This document shows, one piece after another, positions 15,908 through 24,931 of a stretch of DNA of 64,000 nucleotides. The stretch spans positions 1-64,000 of the forward strand of contig NZ_JAADZW010000018.1 of the NCBI RefSeq assembly GCF_010645065.1, in the 5' to 3' direction. The position numbers and the translations under genes are program-made. Origin of the DNA: Flavobacterium fluviatile (GTDB lineage Bacteria; Bacteroidota; Bacteroidia; Flavobacteriales; Flavobacteriaceae). The notes under the pieces were generated by a model. It saw only the letters and a list, made by a program, of their open reading frames with translations, searched no databases and was not told where the DNA came from. Position 1 is the stretch's first letter; each line of letters starts with the position of its first letter.

Positions 15908-16726
15908 ATGTCAACAGCAAAAAAAGATTACAAAAGAATCACTACAAAATCATTAATCGAAATGAAAAGTCACGGAGAAAAAATCTCTATGCTTACCGCT
16001 TACGATTATACGATGGCGAAAATTGTTGATACCGCTGGTGTTGACGTTATTTTGGTTGGAGATTCGGCTTCTAATGTAATGGCCGGTCATGAAACAACTT
16101 TACCTATTACTTTAGATCAAATGATTTATCACGCTTCATCAGTCGTTCGTGCTGTAGAAAGAGGTCTGGTCGTGGTAGATTTGCCATTTGGAAGTTACCA
16201 GTCTGATCCTAAAGAAGCTTTGCGTTCTGCTATCAGAATCATGAAAGAAAGCGGCGGACATGCTGTGAAATTGGAAGGCGGAAAAGAAATTAAAGAATCG
16301 ATCAAAAAGATATTAAATGCAGGAATTCCGGTAATGGGACACTTAGGTTTAACTCCTCAGTCTATTTACAAATTTGGAACTTACAGCGTTCGTGCCAAAG
16401 AAGATGAAGAAGCAGAAAAACTAATTGAAGATGCTAAAATGCTTGAAAAAATTGGCTGTTTCTCAATTGTTCTTGAAAAAATACCCGCTGATTTAGCCGA
16501 AAGAGTAGCTAAAAGCATTTCAATTCCAGTAATCGGAATCGGAGCAGGAGGCGGTGTTGACGGTCAGGTCCTGGTTATTCATGATATGCTGGGAATGAAC
16601 AATGAATTCAGTCCGCGTTTCCTTCGCCGTTATCTTAATTTGTATGACGAAATGACAAAGGCAATCGGCCAGTATGCAGCTGATGTGAAATCGAAGGATT
16701 TTCCTAATGAGAAGGAACAATATTAG
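15908..16726 (+). CDS. panB: 3-methyl-2-oxobutanoate hydroxymethyltransferase
   Basis: A 272-residue TIM-barrel enzyme making ketopantoate from 2-oxoisovalerate and 5,10-methylene-tetrahydrofolate, the first step of pantothenate (CoA) synthesis. Metal and substrate motifs are present: L-T-A-Y-D-Y-T, V-G-D-S-A-S-N-V-M-A-G-H-E-T-T-L-P, V-V-D-L-P-F-G-S-Y, K-L-E-G-G, V-M-G-H-L-G-L-T-P-Q-S and I-G-I-G-A-G. The start at 15908 fits the usual N-terminus (S-T-A-K-K-D-Y-K-R-I-T); the longer frame begins with a TTG within the promoter region. Confidence 0.95.
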   Translation: MSTAKKDYKRITTKSLIEMKSHGEKISMLTAYDYTMAKIVDTAGVDVILVGDSASNVMAGHETTLPITLDQMIYHASSVVRAVERGLVVVDLPFGSYQSDPKEALRSAIRIMKESGGHAVKLEGGKEIKESIKKILNAGIPVMGHLGLTPQSIYKFGTYSVRAKEDEEAEKLIEDAKMLEKIGCFSIVLEKIPADLAERVAKSISIPVIGIGAGGGVDGQVLVIHDMLGMNNEFSPRFLRRYLNLYDEMTKAIGQYAADVKSKDFPNEKEQY

Positions 16727-16750
16727 TCTAGAATTTAGACTTCGCAGACA

Positions 16751-16793
16751 TTAGACTTCTAGATTTAATTCTAAATTTAATCTAAAAGTCTAA
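16751..16793. repeat. Long AT-rich inverted repeat between panB and the RluA gene
   Basis: TTAGACTTCTAGATTTAATT (16751-16770) and ATTTAATCTAAAAGTCTAA (16775-16793) are nearly perfect inverted copies around a 4-base loop. A partial copy (TAGAATTTAGACTT) precedes it at 16729-16742. With no strong T-run it may be a weak terminator or a dispersed hairpin repeat. Confidence 0.55.
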
Positions 16794-16820
16794 GCCAGTC
16801 TGAAATCCAAGTAAGTGAAA

Positions 16821-17510
16821 ATGAAAATTCTTTCCAACAAAAACAATCTCCAGATTCTTCACGAAGACAACCATATTATTGTGGTCAACAAACGTGTGGG
16901 CGATATCGTGCAGGGCGATAAAACCGGCGACAAACCTTTATCTGATATTGTAAAAGAATATATTAAAGACAAATACAACAAACCCGGAGATGTATTCCTG
17001 GGCGTTATCCATCGCCTTGACCGCCCTACAACCGGGATTGTGGTATTTGCCAGAACCAGTAAAGCCCTTTCACGAATGAATGAATTATTCAGCAATCGTG
17101 AAACCAAAAAAACATATTGGGCTGTAGTAAAAAATAAACCAAAGGAAACATCAGCCAAACTGGTTCATTATTTAAAAAGAAACGAAAAAAACAATACTTC
17201 AAAAGCCCATTTAAAAGAAGTTCCGGACAGCAAACTGGCCAGTCTGGATTATACTATTATCAAGGAACTTCAAAATTATACCGCCTTAGAGATTAATCTT
17301 CATACGGGACGCCATCACCAAATCCGTGCGCAGTTATCCGCCATTGGTTCTCCTATAAAAGGGGATTTGAAATATGGCGCAGAACGAAGCAATCCTGACG
17401 GAGGTATCCACCTGCACGCACGAAAGCTAGTTTTTATCCATCCGGTTTCGAAAGAAAACATAACAATAACAGCCCCAACCCCGGATGAAACAATCTGGAA
17501 TGCTGTATGA
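16821..17510 (+). CDS. RluA-family pseudouridine synthase
   Basis: A 229-residue enzyme of the RluA/RluC/RluD family. The catalytic motif H-R-L-D-R-P-T-T-G (catalytic Asp in R-L-D) is present near residue 67, preceded by D-N-H-I-I-V-V-N-K and followed by F-S-N-R-E-T-K-K-T-Y-W and the late L-H-T-G-R-H-H-Q-I-R-A-Q-L element. No S4 domain is present, as in the RluA branch. The target uridine (rRNA or tRNA) cannot be assigned. ATG at 16821 is preferred over the GTG two codons earlier. Confidence 0.9.
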   Translation: MKILSNKNNLQILHEDNHIIVVNKRVGDIVQGDKTGDKPLSDIVKEYIKDKYNKPGDVFLGVIHRLDRPTTGIVVFARTSKALSRMNELFSNRETKKTYWAVVKNKPKETSAKLVHYLKRNEKNNTSKAHLKEVPDSKLASLDYTIIKELQNYTALEINLHTGRHHQIRAQLSAIGSPIKGDLKYGAERSNPDGGIHLHARKLVFIHPVSKENITITAPTPDETIWNAV

Positions 17511-17585
17511 TTTTTATGATTTAATTGTCAGATTTTCAATTTATATCCGTTAAATTGCATAGCCAAAATTTAAGTTTTTACTAAA

Positions 17586-18914
17586 ATGGACTACAAAAAC
17601 GATATAAAGTACCGAAAAGAAACGCTTAAAAAATTACTTTTTAATGTTCAGAAAAGTGAGGATTTAATTGTAAAAGCCTTGTTTGATGATTTTAAAAAAC
17701 CTGAATTTGAAGCTGTTGTAACAGAAACCAACTATGTTATTTCAGAATTAAAAAGCACAATCAGAAATATGGAAAAATGGGCCAGACCAAAACGTGTTTT
17801 CCCTTCCCTGCTCAATTTTCCTTCTACTGATTTTATTTATAAAGAACCCTACGGGAATGTATTGGTCATCGCTCCGTGGAATTACCCTTTTCAACTCGCT
17901 TTATGTCCCCTGATTTCTGCTGTTGCAGCCGGAAATAAAGTGGTTTTAAAACCCTCAGAACTAACTCCGAATACTGCTGCCGTCATTGCCAGAATCATCG
18001 AAAAATCGTTTCATGTCAATCATGTGGAAGTTGTTCAGGGTGGTGTCGAGACCTCTGATCGGCTGCTTGCCAAAAGATGGGACTATATTTTTTTTACCGG
18101 CAGTGTTTCGGTTGGTAAAATTGTAGCCAAAGCCGCTGCCGAACACCTTACTCCCATCACTTTAGAACTGGGAGGAAAAAACCCCTGTATTGTTGATCAG
18201 ACCGCCAATTTAAAACTGGCCGCTAAACGTATTGTGTGGGGAAAATTTATCAATGCCGGACAAACCTGCATTGCACCCGATTACATTCTGGTCCAAAAAG
18301 ACATGAAGATCAATTTTATTACTTACCTGATTGAAGAAATTATTCAGGCCTATGGCAAAAAAATAAAGAACTCCCCTGATTATGCCCGCATTATCAACAG
18401 TAAAAACTGGGTGCGCCTAACGGGTATGATTGCTTCAGAAAAATTGATTTTTGGAGGAGAATCCGATGCCAGCGATCTTTACATTTCGCCTACTCTAATT
18501 GATGAACCTGAATTGGAAAGTCCTGTAATGAAAGAAGAAATTTTTGGCCCAATCCTGCCTGTTCTGGTTTATGAATCAGAAAATGATATTGACATAGTCA
18601 TCCGCAACTATGAAAAACCCCTGGCTTTGTATGTTTTTAGCGAAAACGATTCTTTTTCTAAAAAAATGATTACACGTTATTCTTTTGGAGGCGGGTGCAT
18701 CAATGATACCCTGGCTCATTTTACTAATAAACGGCTTCCTTTTGGCGGTGTGGGCCAAAACGGAATGGGTGCATATCACGGAAAATTAAGTTTTGAAACA
18801 TTCTCCCATCATAAATCAATCGTAAAAAAAGCCAACTGGCTCGATCTCACTATGCGATATGCGCCTTACAAAGACAAATTAAAGGCCATTAAAAGATTAT
18901 TAGACCGGTTCTAA
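17586..18914 (+). CDS. Aldehyde dehydrogenase, ALDH3-like
   Basis: A 442-residue NAD(P)-dependent aldehyde dehydrogenase. Motifs: Y-G-N-V-L-V-I-A-P-W-N-Y-P-F-Q, V-L-K-P-S-E-L-T-P-N-T, F-T-G-S-V-S-V-G-K-I-V, L-E-L-G-G-K-N-P (catalytic Glu) and G-Q-T-C-I-A-P-D-Y (catalytic Cys). The C-terminal pattern L-P-F-G-G-V-G-Q-N-G-M-G-A-Y-H-G and the modest length place it in the ALDH3-like branch that oxidises medium to long aliphatic or aromatic aldehydes. No neighbour fixes the substrate. Confidence 0.92.
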   Translation: MDYKNDIKYRKETLKKLLFNVQKSEDLIVKALFDDFKKPEFEAVVTETNYVISELKSTIRNMEKWARPKRVFPSLLNFPSTDFIYKEPYGNVLVIAPWNYPFQLALCPLISAVAAGNKVVLKPSELTPNTAAVIARIIEKSFHVNHVEVVQGGVETSDRLLAKRWDYIFFTGSVSVGKIVAKAAAEHLTPITLELGGKNPCIVDQTANLKLAAKRIVWGKFINAGQTCIAPDYILVQKDMKINFITYLIEEIIQAYGKKIKNSPDYARIINSKNWVRLTGMIASEKLIFGGESDASDLYISPTLIDEPELESPVMKEEIFGPILPVLVYESENDIDIVIRNYEKPLALYVFSENDSFSKKMITRYSFGGGCINDTLAHFTNKRLPFGGVGQNGMGAYHGKLSFETFSHHKSIVKKANWLDLTMRYAPYKDKLKAIKRLLDRF

Positions 18915-18963
18915 GAGACACACCACTGCCCTTCTGCTATATAATCTTATATTATGGAATGCA

Positions 18964-18991
18964 TTGATTAAAAATACTATATTTACGTTTG
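18964..18991 (+). promoter_or_regulatory. Promoter of the membrane protein gene
   Basis: TTG at 18964-18966 and TACGTTTG at 18984-18991 match the -33/-7 elements with a 17-base spacer. The ATG at 19037 lies 46 bases downstream. Confidence 0.6.
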
Positions 18992-19036
18992 AATAACGCA
19001 CTAAAATATTAAAAGTATAAAACAATTCTACTACAT

Positions 19037-19828
19037 ATGAAATCTACTCTTAATCAAATAGAAGACATAAAAAACAATGGATATTCTTTAGATTTTTCAG
19101 ATGTTTTTAATCATGCTTTTGAGAATTATAAAAAGATCGCCCTTTATGCAGGGCTTATTTTATTAGTTGTTTCTATACTCAGCTTTTTCCTTGGCGGCGG
19201 AATATTGGTTGCTTTATACGGTGCTGAGCACTTCAACAAAGAATTTTTTGAAAGTTTACAGCAGAATCAGCCGGGAGGGACGACTCTTCTCATCTATACA
19301 TTAGTAATTAGTTTTATAACTGCCCTTATGACCCCTTTTACAGCAGGCTTTTTGAAAATGGCCGACAGTGCCGATAAAGATGAGGCCTTTAATTTCTCTA
19401 CCGTTTTTACGTATTATAAAGCCCCTTATTTTTCACGCCTTTTTATTTCTGCCTTATTGATTGGCCTTGTCAGCGGGGGTATTTCTGTCGTTTTCAATCT
19501 TATTGGAATTACATTCATTGATACTATTATTGCCATCCTAATTTCCTTGTTTACGTCCATGACCGTTCCTCTTATTGTTTTTGGAAATCTAAATGTAACA
19601 GATGCTATACAATCCAGTATTGTCATTGTGAGCAAACAGCCCCTTGTTATCGCCCTGTTATTTATAGTCGCCGGAATTGGTGCCGGAATTGGCTTTATAG
19701 GCTGCTGCATTGGTGTCGTTTTTACCATTCCTATTACTTATTCTGTAAAATATGCCATATACAGTGCGATCCTCGAAATGGAAAACCCGGATTCTATTGA
19801 TGCTATTGGCCAGTCTGATCCGGAATAG
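19037..19828 (+). CDS. Polytopic membrane protein of unknown function
   Basis: A 263-residue protein with about six hydrophobic segments (about residues 37-60, 80-100, 130-150, 165-190, 205-230) and a soluble N-terminus with acidic end. It resembles the loosely defined 'beta-carotene 15,15'-monooxygenase' or DUF975-like proteins annotated in Flavobacteria; those names do not imply an enzyme. A glycine-rich G-I-G-A-G-I-G-F-I-G-C-C-I-G segment is notable. It may be co-transcribed with the histidine kinase that begins 36 bases downstream. Confidence 0.6.
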   Translation: MKSTLNQIEDIKNNGYSLDFSDVFNHAFENYKKIALYAGLILLVVSILSFFLGGGILVALYGAEHFNKEFFESLQQNQPGGTTLLIYTLVISFITALMTPFTAGFLKMADSADKDEAFNFSTVFTYYKAPYFSRLFISALLIGLVSGGISVVFNLIGITFIDTIIAILISLFTSMTVPLIVFGNLNVTDAIQSSIVIVSKQPLVIALLFIVAGIGAGIGFIGCCIGVVFTIPITYSVKYAIYSAILEMENPDSIDAIGQSDPE

Positions 19829-19864
19829 ATCAAGATTATTTTAAAAAACAAATACCCAAATTCT

Positions 19865-22800
19865 ATGGTATCCAGCTGTAGTTTTTTAAATTTTCCAGTT
19901 TCAGGGCTTCCTATTTTTGGCAGTACCCTGAAATCACTCTGGGTCAATTTTCATGTTTTTAAATCCCATCTTATTTTCTACTATACCCCCAGACAAATCA
20001 TGCTGGAAGTGTGCCTGATTGCTTTTATGGGATTTATGGTGTACCAGTTTTTCAACATAAAAACCAAAATTGGTTCCTTTATCGAAAAAAACAGAGACAA
20101 AGAGGTTTCCCATAAAGAATATCAGCTGTATCTTTTGTTTTTCAGTATTACTATTATTGTAATTGAAATCATCAATGAGATTTTTCAGATACGGCCGCAA
20201 AGCCTTTTGTATGTTAATTTATCCATTGGAGGCCTGATCTTATTATTTTATTTTTTAACAGTCCGTGTCGAATATCTTAGAAATAAAATCCCACTCGTTT
20301 TTATTACCATATTTTTATTATTCACCTGCCATATTGCCCGCAATATCATCATTCATCCTAATGATATTGTACCTGTCATCGCTTTTTTACTTACGTTTTA
20401 TTTTTCTTACAGCGTTCTGAGACCTATCAGGATCTACTGGTATTTTGCCGGAGCGACATTTATTTTTCACATCATCAGCCTGGCTTTTGATTTTATTCCG
20501 CTGAAATCATCTGTTATACTTCTCACTAACTCGCTGGTTATTTTTGTTATCAATCAGGTGAAATATGCGATGTTTCTGAATACGCGGGATAATTTCAGGT
20601 TTACTAATGAGATTGTGCATAAAGGAAGTTCCCTCACGGTTGCTTCCAACAAAAAAGGCGAACTCATTTTCTGCAGCGAATCCATCATCGAAATATTGGG
20701 CTATACTCCAGATGAAGTTATAGGAATGGGTTTCCGGAACCTTACCGAAGACCATGATTTTATTGGAGACCGGTGTTTGGACCACTATCAGGATGATGTT
20801 TTGTACACCCGAAAATTAAGGTGCAAAAATGGCGACTACAAGTATATCCAATGGAAAGACAAACGTTTTTCGGAGGACTTGTTTATTGGCATCGGACAGG
20901 ATATTACTGAGCAGATCAAGCTTCAGGATCAGTATAAAAACCTCATTCAGACTGCGGCAGACATTATTTTTGAAATTGATACCGAAGGCAATTTTACGTT
21001 TATAAATGAATTTGCTTTTTCTGTTTTAGATTATACTGAAAAAGAGGTCATTTCGAAGCATTACGCTACTTTTATTCACCCCGCCTTTCGAAAAAAGGTT
21101 GCAGAATTTTATAAAAATCTTGAAGAAAAGGAATTTAATTATGACACAATTGAATTTCCCATCTTAAAGAAAAACGGTGATGCAATATGGATTTCCCAAA
21201 AGGTCATCATCCGCAAAAATGATATGGGCGAAACTATAGGTTTTGCAGGTATTGCCAGGGATATTACCGAACTGAAAAACAATGAGAATGAAAAACGGAT
21301 CCGGCTTGAAAAAATCGAGGCCTATACCACTTCGACCAAAAAAATATCCACTACCGATTTTAGCCATTATGAAAGCCTTCACAGCGTAATTGATTTTATC
21401 ATTGAAGAGGCGGCTGTTTCAAAAGCCAACAGAATCAGTTTCTGGAAATATTATAATGATACCATCATCTGCAAAAACCTGTACAGCCAGGACAAATCTG
21501 ATGTTTATTATAAAGACATCCTGGACAAGGCCTCCTATCCTATTTATTTCGAAACCCTGCAAAACAAGGCGGTCATCAACGCCAGCGACGTGTTCAGCAA
21601 ACTTGAAACCTCTGAGTTTCAGGAAGCGTATTTTATCAAAAACGGTATCCAGTCTATGCTGGATGTCCCTATTTTCTTTAATGGAAAACTTGCCGGGGTA
21701 GTGTGTTTTGAGAGCACCGTGAAGAAAAGGGAATGGGATAATGAAGACATCAATTATGCCCGTACTATTGCTGACGTGATTTCGCTTGCTATTTCATCAC
21801 AAATGCGTTTAAAAGCAGAACGAAAACTCGAATTTAAAAGTCAATTACTATCTGCACTTGCACTCTGTACCGAGAAATTCTTACTGAGCAAAACGACTGA
21901 GGAAATGTTCAAAGAAACCTATAATATTATCGGGAAAGCTGTACATGCAGACCATATCTATTATTATGAAAAGGATTTTGAAACGAATACCATCAGCCAA
22001 AAATATAAATGGTCGAGAGCTGTGACCCCAGATGAAAGCATTATTCTCCAAAAGTTTACAGAAGACAACTTAAAAGAAATAACCGAAAAGGCACGAAACA
22101 AGAAAATACTCAATACCCTTACCCGACAACTGGACGATACTTTTTTTAAAAATCTGCTTCTGACTCACAATATCAAGTCGATCCTGATCCTGCCTTTGTA
22201 TGTGGAGGATGTTTTTAGCGGATTTATCGGTTTTGACGACTGCCATACCGAACACAAATGGTCTGAAGAAGAAATCTATATTTTCCAAACCCTTGCGAAC
22301 AATATTTCGTCTGCTTTGGAAAGAAACCGAAACCAGAGCAAAATTATCGAAAGCGAAGAGAAGTTCAAACTGATTACCAATAATATTCCGGGCACAGTTT
22401 ACTTGTCTAAATTTGATGCTTTTTCGACCAAAATATTCCTCAATGACCAGATCTTTAACCTAACGGGCTATTCAAAGGCTGAATTTTTTGAGACCAACCT
22501 GTCGTTTTTGTCGCTCATCCACCCAGATGACAAAGAGGAAGTCATCGAGAGCCAGTTCCAAAATCTGAAGAACGGAAAAGCACTGCACAATACTTACAGA
22601 ATCAGGCGAAAAACGGGCGAATATATCTGGATTGAAGAATTTGGGGATGTGATTAAAAAAGGGGACGAAATTGAGTTTGTGGGCGGGATTTATTTTGACA
22701 TTACCAATAAAAAACAAACCGAAGACGCCATCAAAGCGAAACAACTTGCCGAAGCTGCGAATAAATCGAAGTCGGATTTCCTTGCCAATATGTCGCATGA

Positions 22801-23914
22801 AATCAGAACGCCGCTTAACGGTATTATTGGCTTTACCGATCTGCTGATGAAAACCAACCTTGAAGAAATCCAGCAGAAATATATGACCACCATTAATCAG
22901 TCGGCCCATTCCTTACTGGAGATCATCAATGATATCCTTGATTTTTCAAAAATTGAAGCCGGGAAATTAGATCTTTTTATCGACCTGTACGATATCCATA
23001 AAATCGTGGGACAGGTATTTGACCTGATCGTGTATGAGTCTAATCAAAAAAAACTCCAGCTTGAACTCCACATAGCGCCAGATGTGCCACGCTATATCCG
23101 GACCGATATCGTAAGGCTAAAACAAATCCTGATCAACCTGCTGTCGAATGCCGTAAAGTTTACCCATCAGGGTTCTATTACCGTTAATGTAGTGGTTATA
23201 GAAAAAAAAGAAGACGATCTGTATGTGATCCGGTTTTCTGTAACAGATACCGGCATCGGGATATTAAAGCAAAACAAAAAGAAAATCTTTAAAGCTTTCT
23301 CCCAGGAAGACAGCTCTACCACCCGAAAATTTGGCGGAACCGGACTAGGCCTTACCATCTCTAACCAACTGCTTGCCCTTATGGATAGCCGCCTGCGTGT
23401 TAAAAGCAAAATAGAAAAAGGCAGCACCTTTTATTTTGACCTGACACTCAAGACCAGTGATCAAAATACCAGCGAAAAGCATAAAACTGAATTCAACACC
23501 TTTACCAACAAAGCTGTTCCGGTACCTGACACCCCCAATACGAACAAGTTTACTTTTATGATTGCCGAGGACAATAAGGTCAATATGCTGCTGCTGAAAA
23601 CCATTATAAAAAAACTATACAGCAATGCCATCATCCATGAGTGCGAAAATGGTTACGAAGCTTTAAAAGTATTTGAGACGATTACCCCTGACCTCATTTT
23701 TATGGACATCCAGATGCCTCTTATGAACGGCTATGAAACTTCGGCGGCAATACGCAGTACCCCTGAAGGAAAACTGATCCCTATTATTGCCGTGACGGCA
23801 GGTACTGAAAAAGAAGAGCGCAATAAGTGCCTGGCATCCGGTATGAACGATTATATCCCGAAACCAATCATGAAAGGTTCTGTAGAAGAAACCCTGACCA
23901 AATGGCTGAAATAA
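19865..23914 (+). CDS. Hybrid sensor histidine kinase with PAS, GAF and REC domains
   Basis: A 1349-residue membrane sensor. After an N-terminal membrane part (about residues 45-240, six to seven segments) come PAS domains (about 255-355, 360-475), a GAF-like domain (about 490-640), a second GAF-like domain (about 660-830) and another PAS with PAC (about 840-955). The HisKA box N-M-S-H978-E-I-R-T-P-L-N-G follows, then an HATPase domain (N-L-L-S-N-A-V-K-F near 1100 and G-T-G-L-G-L near 1160) and a receiver domain with phosphoacceptor D1281 (F-M-D-I-Q-M-P). The architecture predicts a phosphorelay sensing an unknown cue. The ATG at 20000 is a strong alternative start, since the first 45 residues look unlike coding sequence of this family. 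Confidence 0.9.
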   Translation: MVSSCSFLNFPVSGLPIFGSTLKSLWVNFHVFKSHLIFYYTPRQIMLEVCLIAFMGFMVYQFFNIKTKIGSFIEKNRDKEVSHKEYQLYLLFFSITIIVIEIINEIFQIRPQSLLYVNLSIGGLILLFYFLTVRVEYLRNKIPLVFITIFLLFTCHIARNIIIHPNDIVPVIAFLLTFYFSYSVLRPIRIYWYFAGATFIFHIISLAFDFIPLKSSVILLTNSLVIFVINQVKYAMFLNTRDNFRFTNEIVHKGSSLTVASNKKGELIFCSESIIEILGYTPDEVIGMGFRNLTEDHDFIGDRCLDHYQDDVLYTRKLRCKNGDYKYIQWKDKRFSEDLFIGIGQDITEQIKLQDQYKNLIQTAADIIFEIDTEGNFTFINEFAFSVLDYTEKEVISKHYATFIHPAFRKKVAEFYKNLEEKEFNYDTIEFPILKKNGDAIWISQKVIIRKNDMGETIGFAGIARDITELKNNENEKRIRLEKIEAYTTSTKKISTTDFSHYESLHSVIDFIIEEAAVSKANRISFWKYYNDTIICKNLYSQDKSDVYYKDILDKASYPIYFETLQNKAVINASDVFSKLETSEFQEAYFIKNGIQSMLDVPIFFNGKLAGVVCFESTVKKREWDNEDINYARTIADVISLAISSQMRLKAERKLEFKSQLLSALALCTEKFLLSKTTEEMFKETYNIIGKAVHADHIYYYEKDFETNTISQKYKWSRAVTPDESIILQKFTEDNLKEITEKARNKKILNTLTRQLDDTFFKNLLLTHNIKSILILPLYVEDVFSGFIGFDDCHTEHKWSEEEIYIFQTLANNISSALERNRNQSKIIESEEKFKLITNNIPGTVYLSKFDAFSTKIFLNDQIFNLTGYSKAEFFETNLSFLSLIHPDDKEEVIESQFQNLKNGKALHNTYRIRRKTGEYIWIEEFGDVIKKGDEIEFVGGIYFDITNKKQTEDAIKAKQLAEAANKSKSDFLANMSHEIRTPLNGIIGFTDLLMKTNLEEIQQKYMTTINQSAHSLLEIINDILDFSKIEAGKLDLFIDLYDIHKIVGQVFDLIVYESNQKKLQLELHIAPDVPRYIRTDIVRLKQILINLLSNAVKFTHQGSITVNVVVIEKKEDDLYVIRFSVTDTGIGILKQNKKKIFKAFSQEDSSTTRKFGGTGLGLTISNQLLALMDSRLRVKSKIEKGSTFYFDLTLKTSDQNTSEKHKTEFNTFTNKAVPVPDTPNTNKFTFMIAEDNKVNMLLLKTIIKKLYSNAIIHECENGYEALKVFETITPDLIFMDIQMPLMNGYETSAAIRSTPEGKLIPIIAVTAGTEKEERNKCLASGMNDYIPKPIMKGSVEETLTKWLK

Positions 23915-23999
23915 TTCCTTGTTTTTATTAGCCATTTGTTTAAAAAAAATATAAATTCGTGTACCTTAAATTCCCCAATTAACTTAAATACATTCTTAT

Positions 24000-24854
24000 A
24001 TGAAATGGTTAGGCAGAAGACAAAGTGACAATGTTGAAGACAGAAGAGGTCTCTCCGGTGGAAAAGCAGTTCTTGGAGGCGGTGTTATCGGGATCATTAT
24101 TTTACTGCTTAACGTTTTTGGCGGTGAAACCGGGCAAACGGTAGGAAATGCATTAGAACAGCTTCAGGGCAGCCCACAACAAACTGAGGCAGCAGCCCCA
24201 TTAAGTGCAGCCGACAAGGAGATGGGTGATTTTGTACGTGTTATCCTTGCTGACAATGAAGATATCTGGGGAAAAATCTTTGCCGAGAACGGCATGACTT
24301 ATAAAAACCCGAAACTGGTACTGTTTAGAGGAGCTGTGCAAACGGCCTGCGGGGGTGCTTCCTCAGCATCCGGCCCATTTTACTGTCCTGGCGACCAGAA
24401 AGTCTATATGGACCTGGATTTTTTTGATGAGCTTAAAACCAAGTTTGGCGCCAAAGGCGGTGATTTTGCCATAGCCTATGTTATTGCCCACGAAATAGGC
24501 CATCATGTGCAAACCCTGCTGGGCACCTCAGCCAAAATGCGGGATGCACAGCAAGGAAAAAGTGAAGCCGAGGCCAATAAACTATCTGTTGCCTTAGAAC
24601 TACAGGCCGATTTTTATGCCGGCGTGTGGACCCATTATAACAAAGAACACCTTGATACCGGAGATATTGAAGAAGCGCTGAGTGCTGCGAATGCTGTTGG
24701 CGACGATGCGATCCAGAGCAAAATGCAGGGGCAGATCGTGCCTGACTCTTTTACGCATGGTACTTCTGAACAGCGTATGTACTGGTTTAAGAAAGGATTT
24801 ACCAGTGGAGATATCCATCAGGGGACAACCTTTGAAGCAATTCGATCATTTTAA
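24000..24854 (+). CDS. Neutral zinc metallopeptidase, YpfJ/KPN_02809 family
   Basis: A 284-residue protein with an N-terminal hydrophobic segment (about residues 27-42) suggesting membrane attachment. The zinc motif H-E-I-G-H-H sits near residue 167 (consensus HExxH), with upstream A-C-G-G-A-S-S-A-S-G-P-F-Y-C-P and downstream L-E-L-Q-A-D-F-Y-A-G-V-W, both conserved in the family. These proteases are common, their substrates largely unknown. The gene is followed by a strong terminator shared with tssF. Confidence 0.9.
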   Translation: MKWLGRRQSDNVEDRRGLSGGKAVLGGGVIGIIILLLNVFGGETGQTVGNALEQLQGSPQQTEAAAPLSAADKEMGDFVRVILADNEDIWGKIFAENGMTYKNPKLVLFRGAVQTACGGASSASGPFYCPGDQKVYMDLDFFDELKTKFGAKGGDFAIAYVIAHEIGHHVQTLLGTSAKMRDAQQGKSEAEANKLSVALELQADFYAGVWTHYNKEHLDTGDIEEALSAANAVGDDAIQSKMQGQIVPDSFTHGTSEQRMYWFKKGFTSGDIHQGTTFEAIRSF

Positions 24855-24874
24855 AACCAACCTATAATAACCAG

Positions 24875-24908
24875 AAAAAGCATGATTTACAAGTCATGCT
24901 TTTTTTTG
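24875..24908. terminator. Bidirectional rho-independent terminator
   Basis: AAGCATGA (24879-24886) pairs with TCATGCTT around a short loop, flanked by A-run and T-run, so it can end transcription of both the protease gene (plus) and the T6SS operon (minus, after tssF). Confidence 0.85.
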
Positions 24909-24931
24909 CTAAATCCATAAAATCAATCGAA

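Noticed and set aside
16727..16814. CRISPR-like repeat
   Set aside because: The repeated TTAGACTT parts form one inverted repeat, not regularly spaced direct repeats with spacers.
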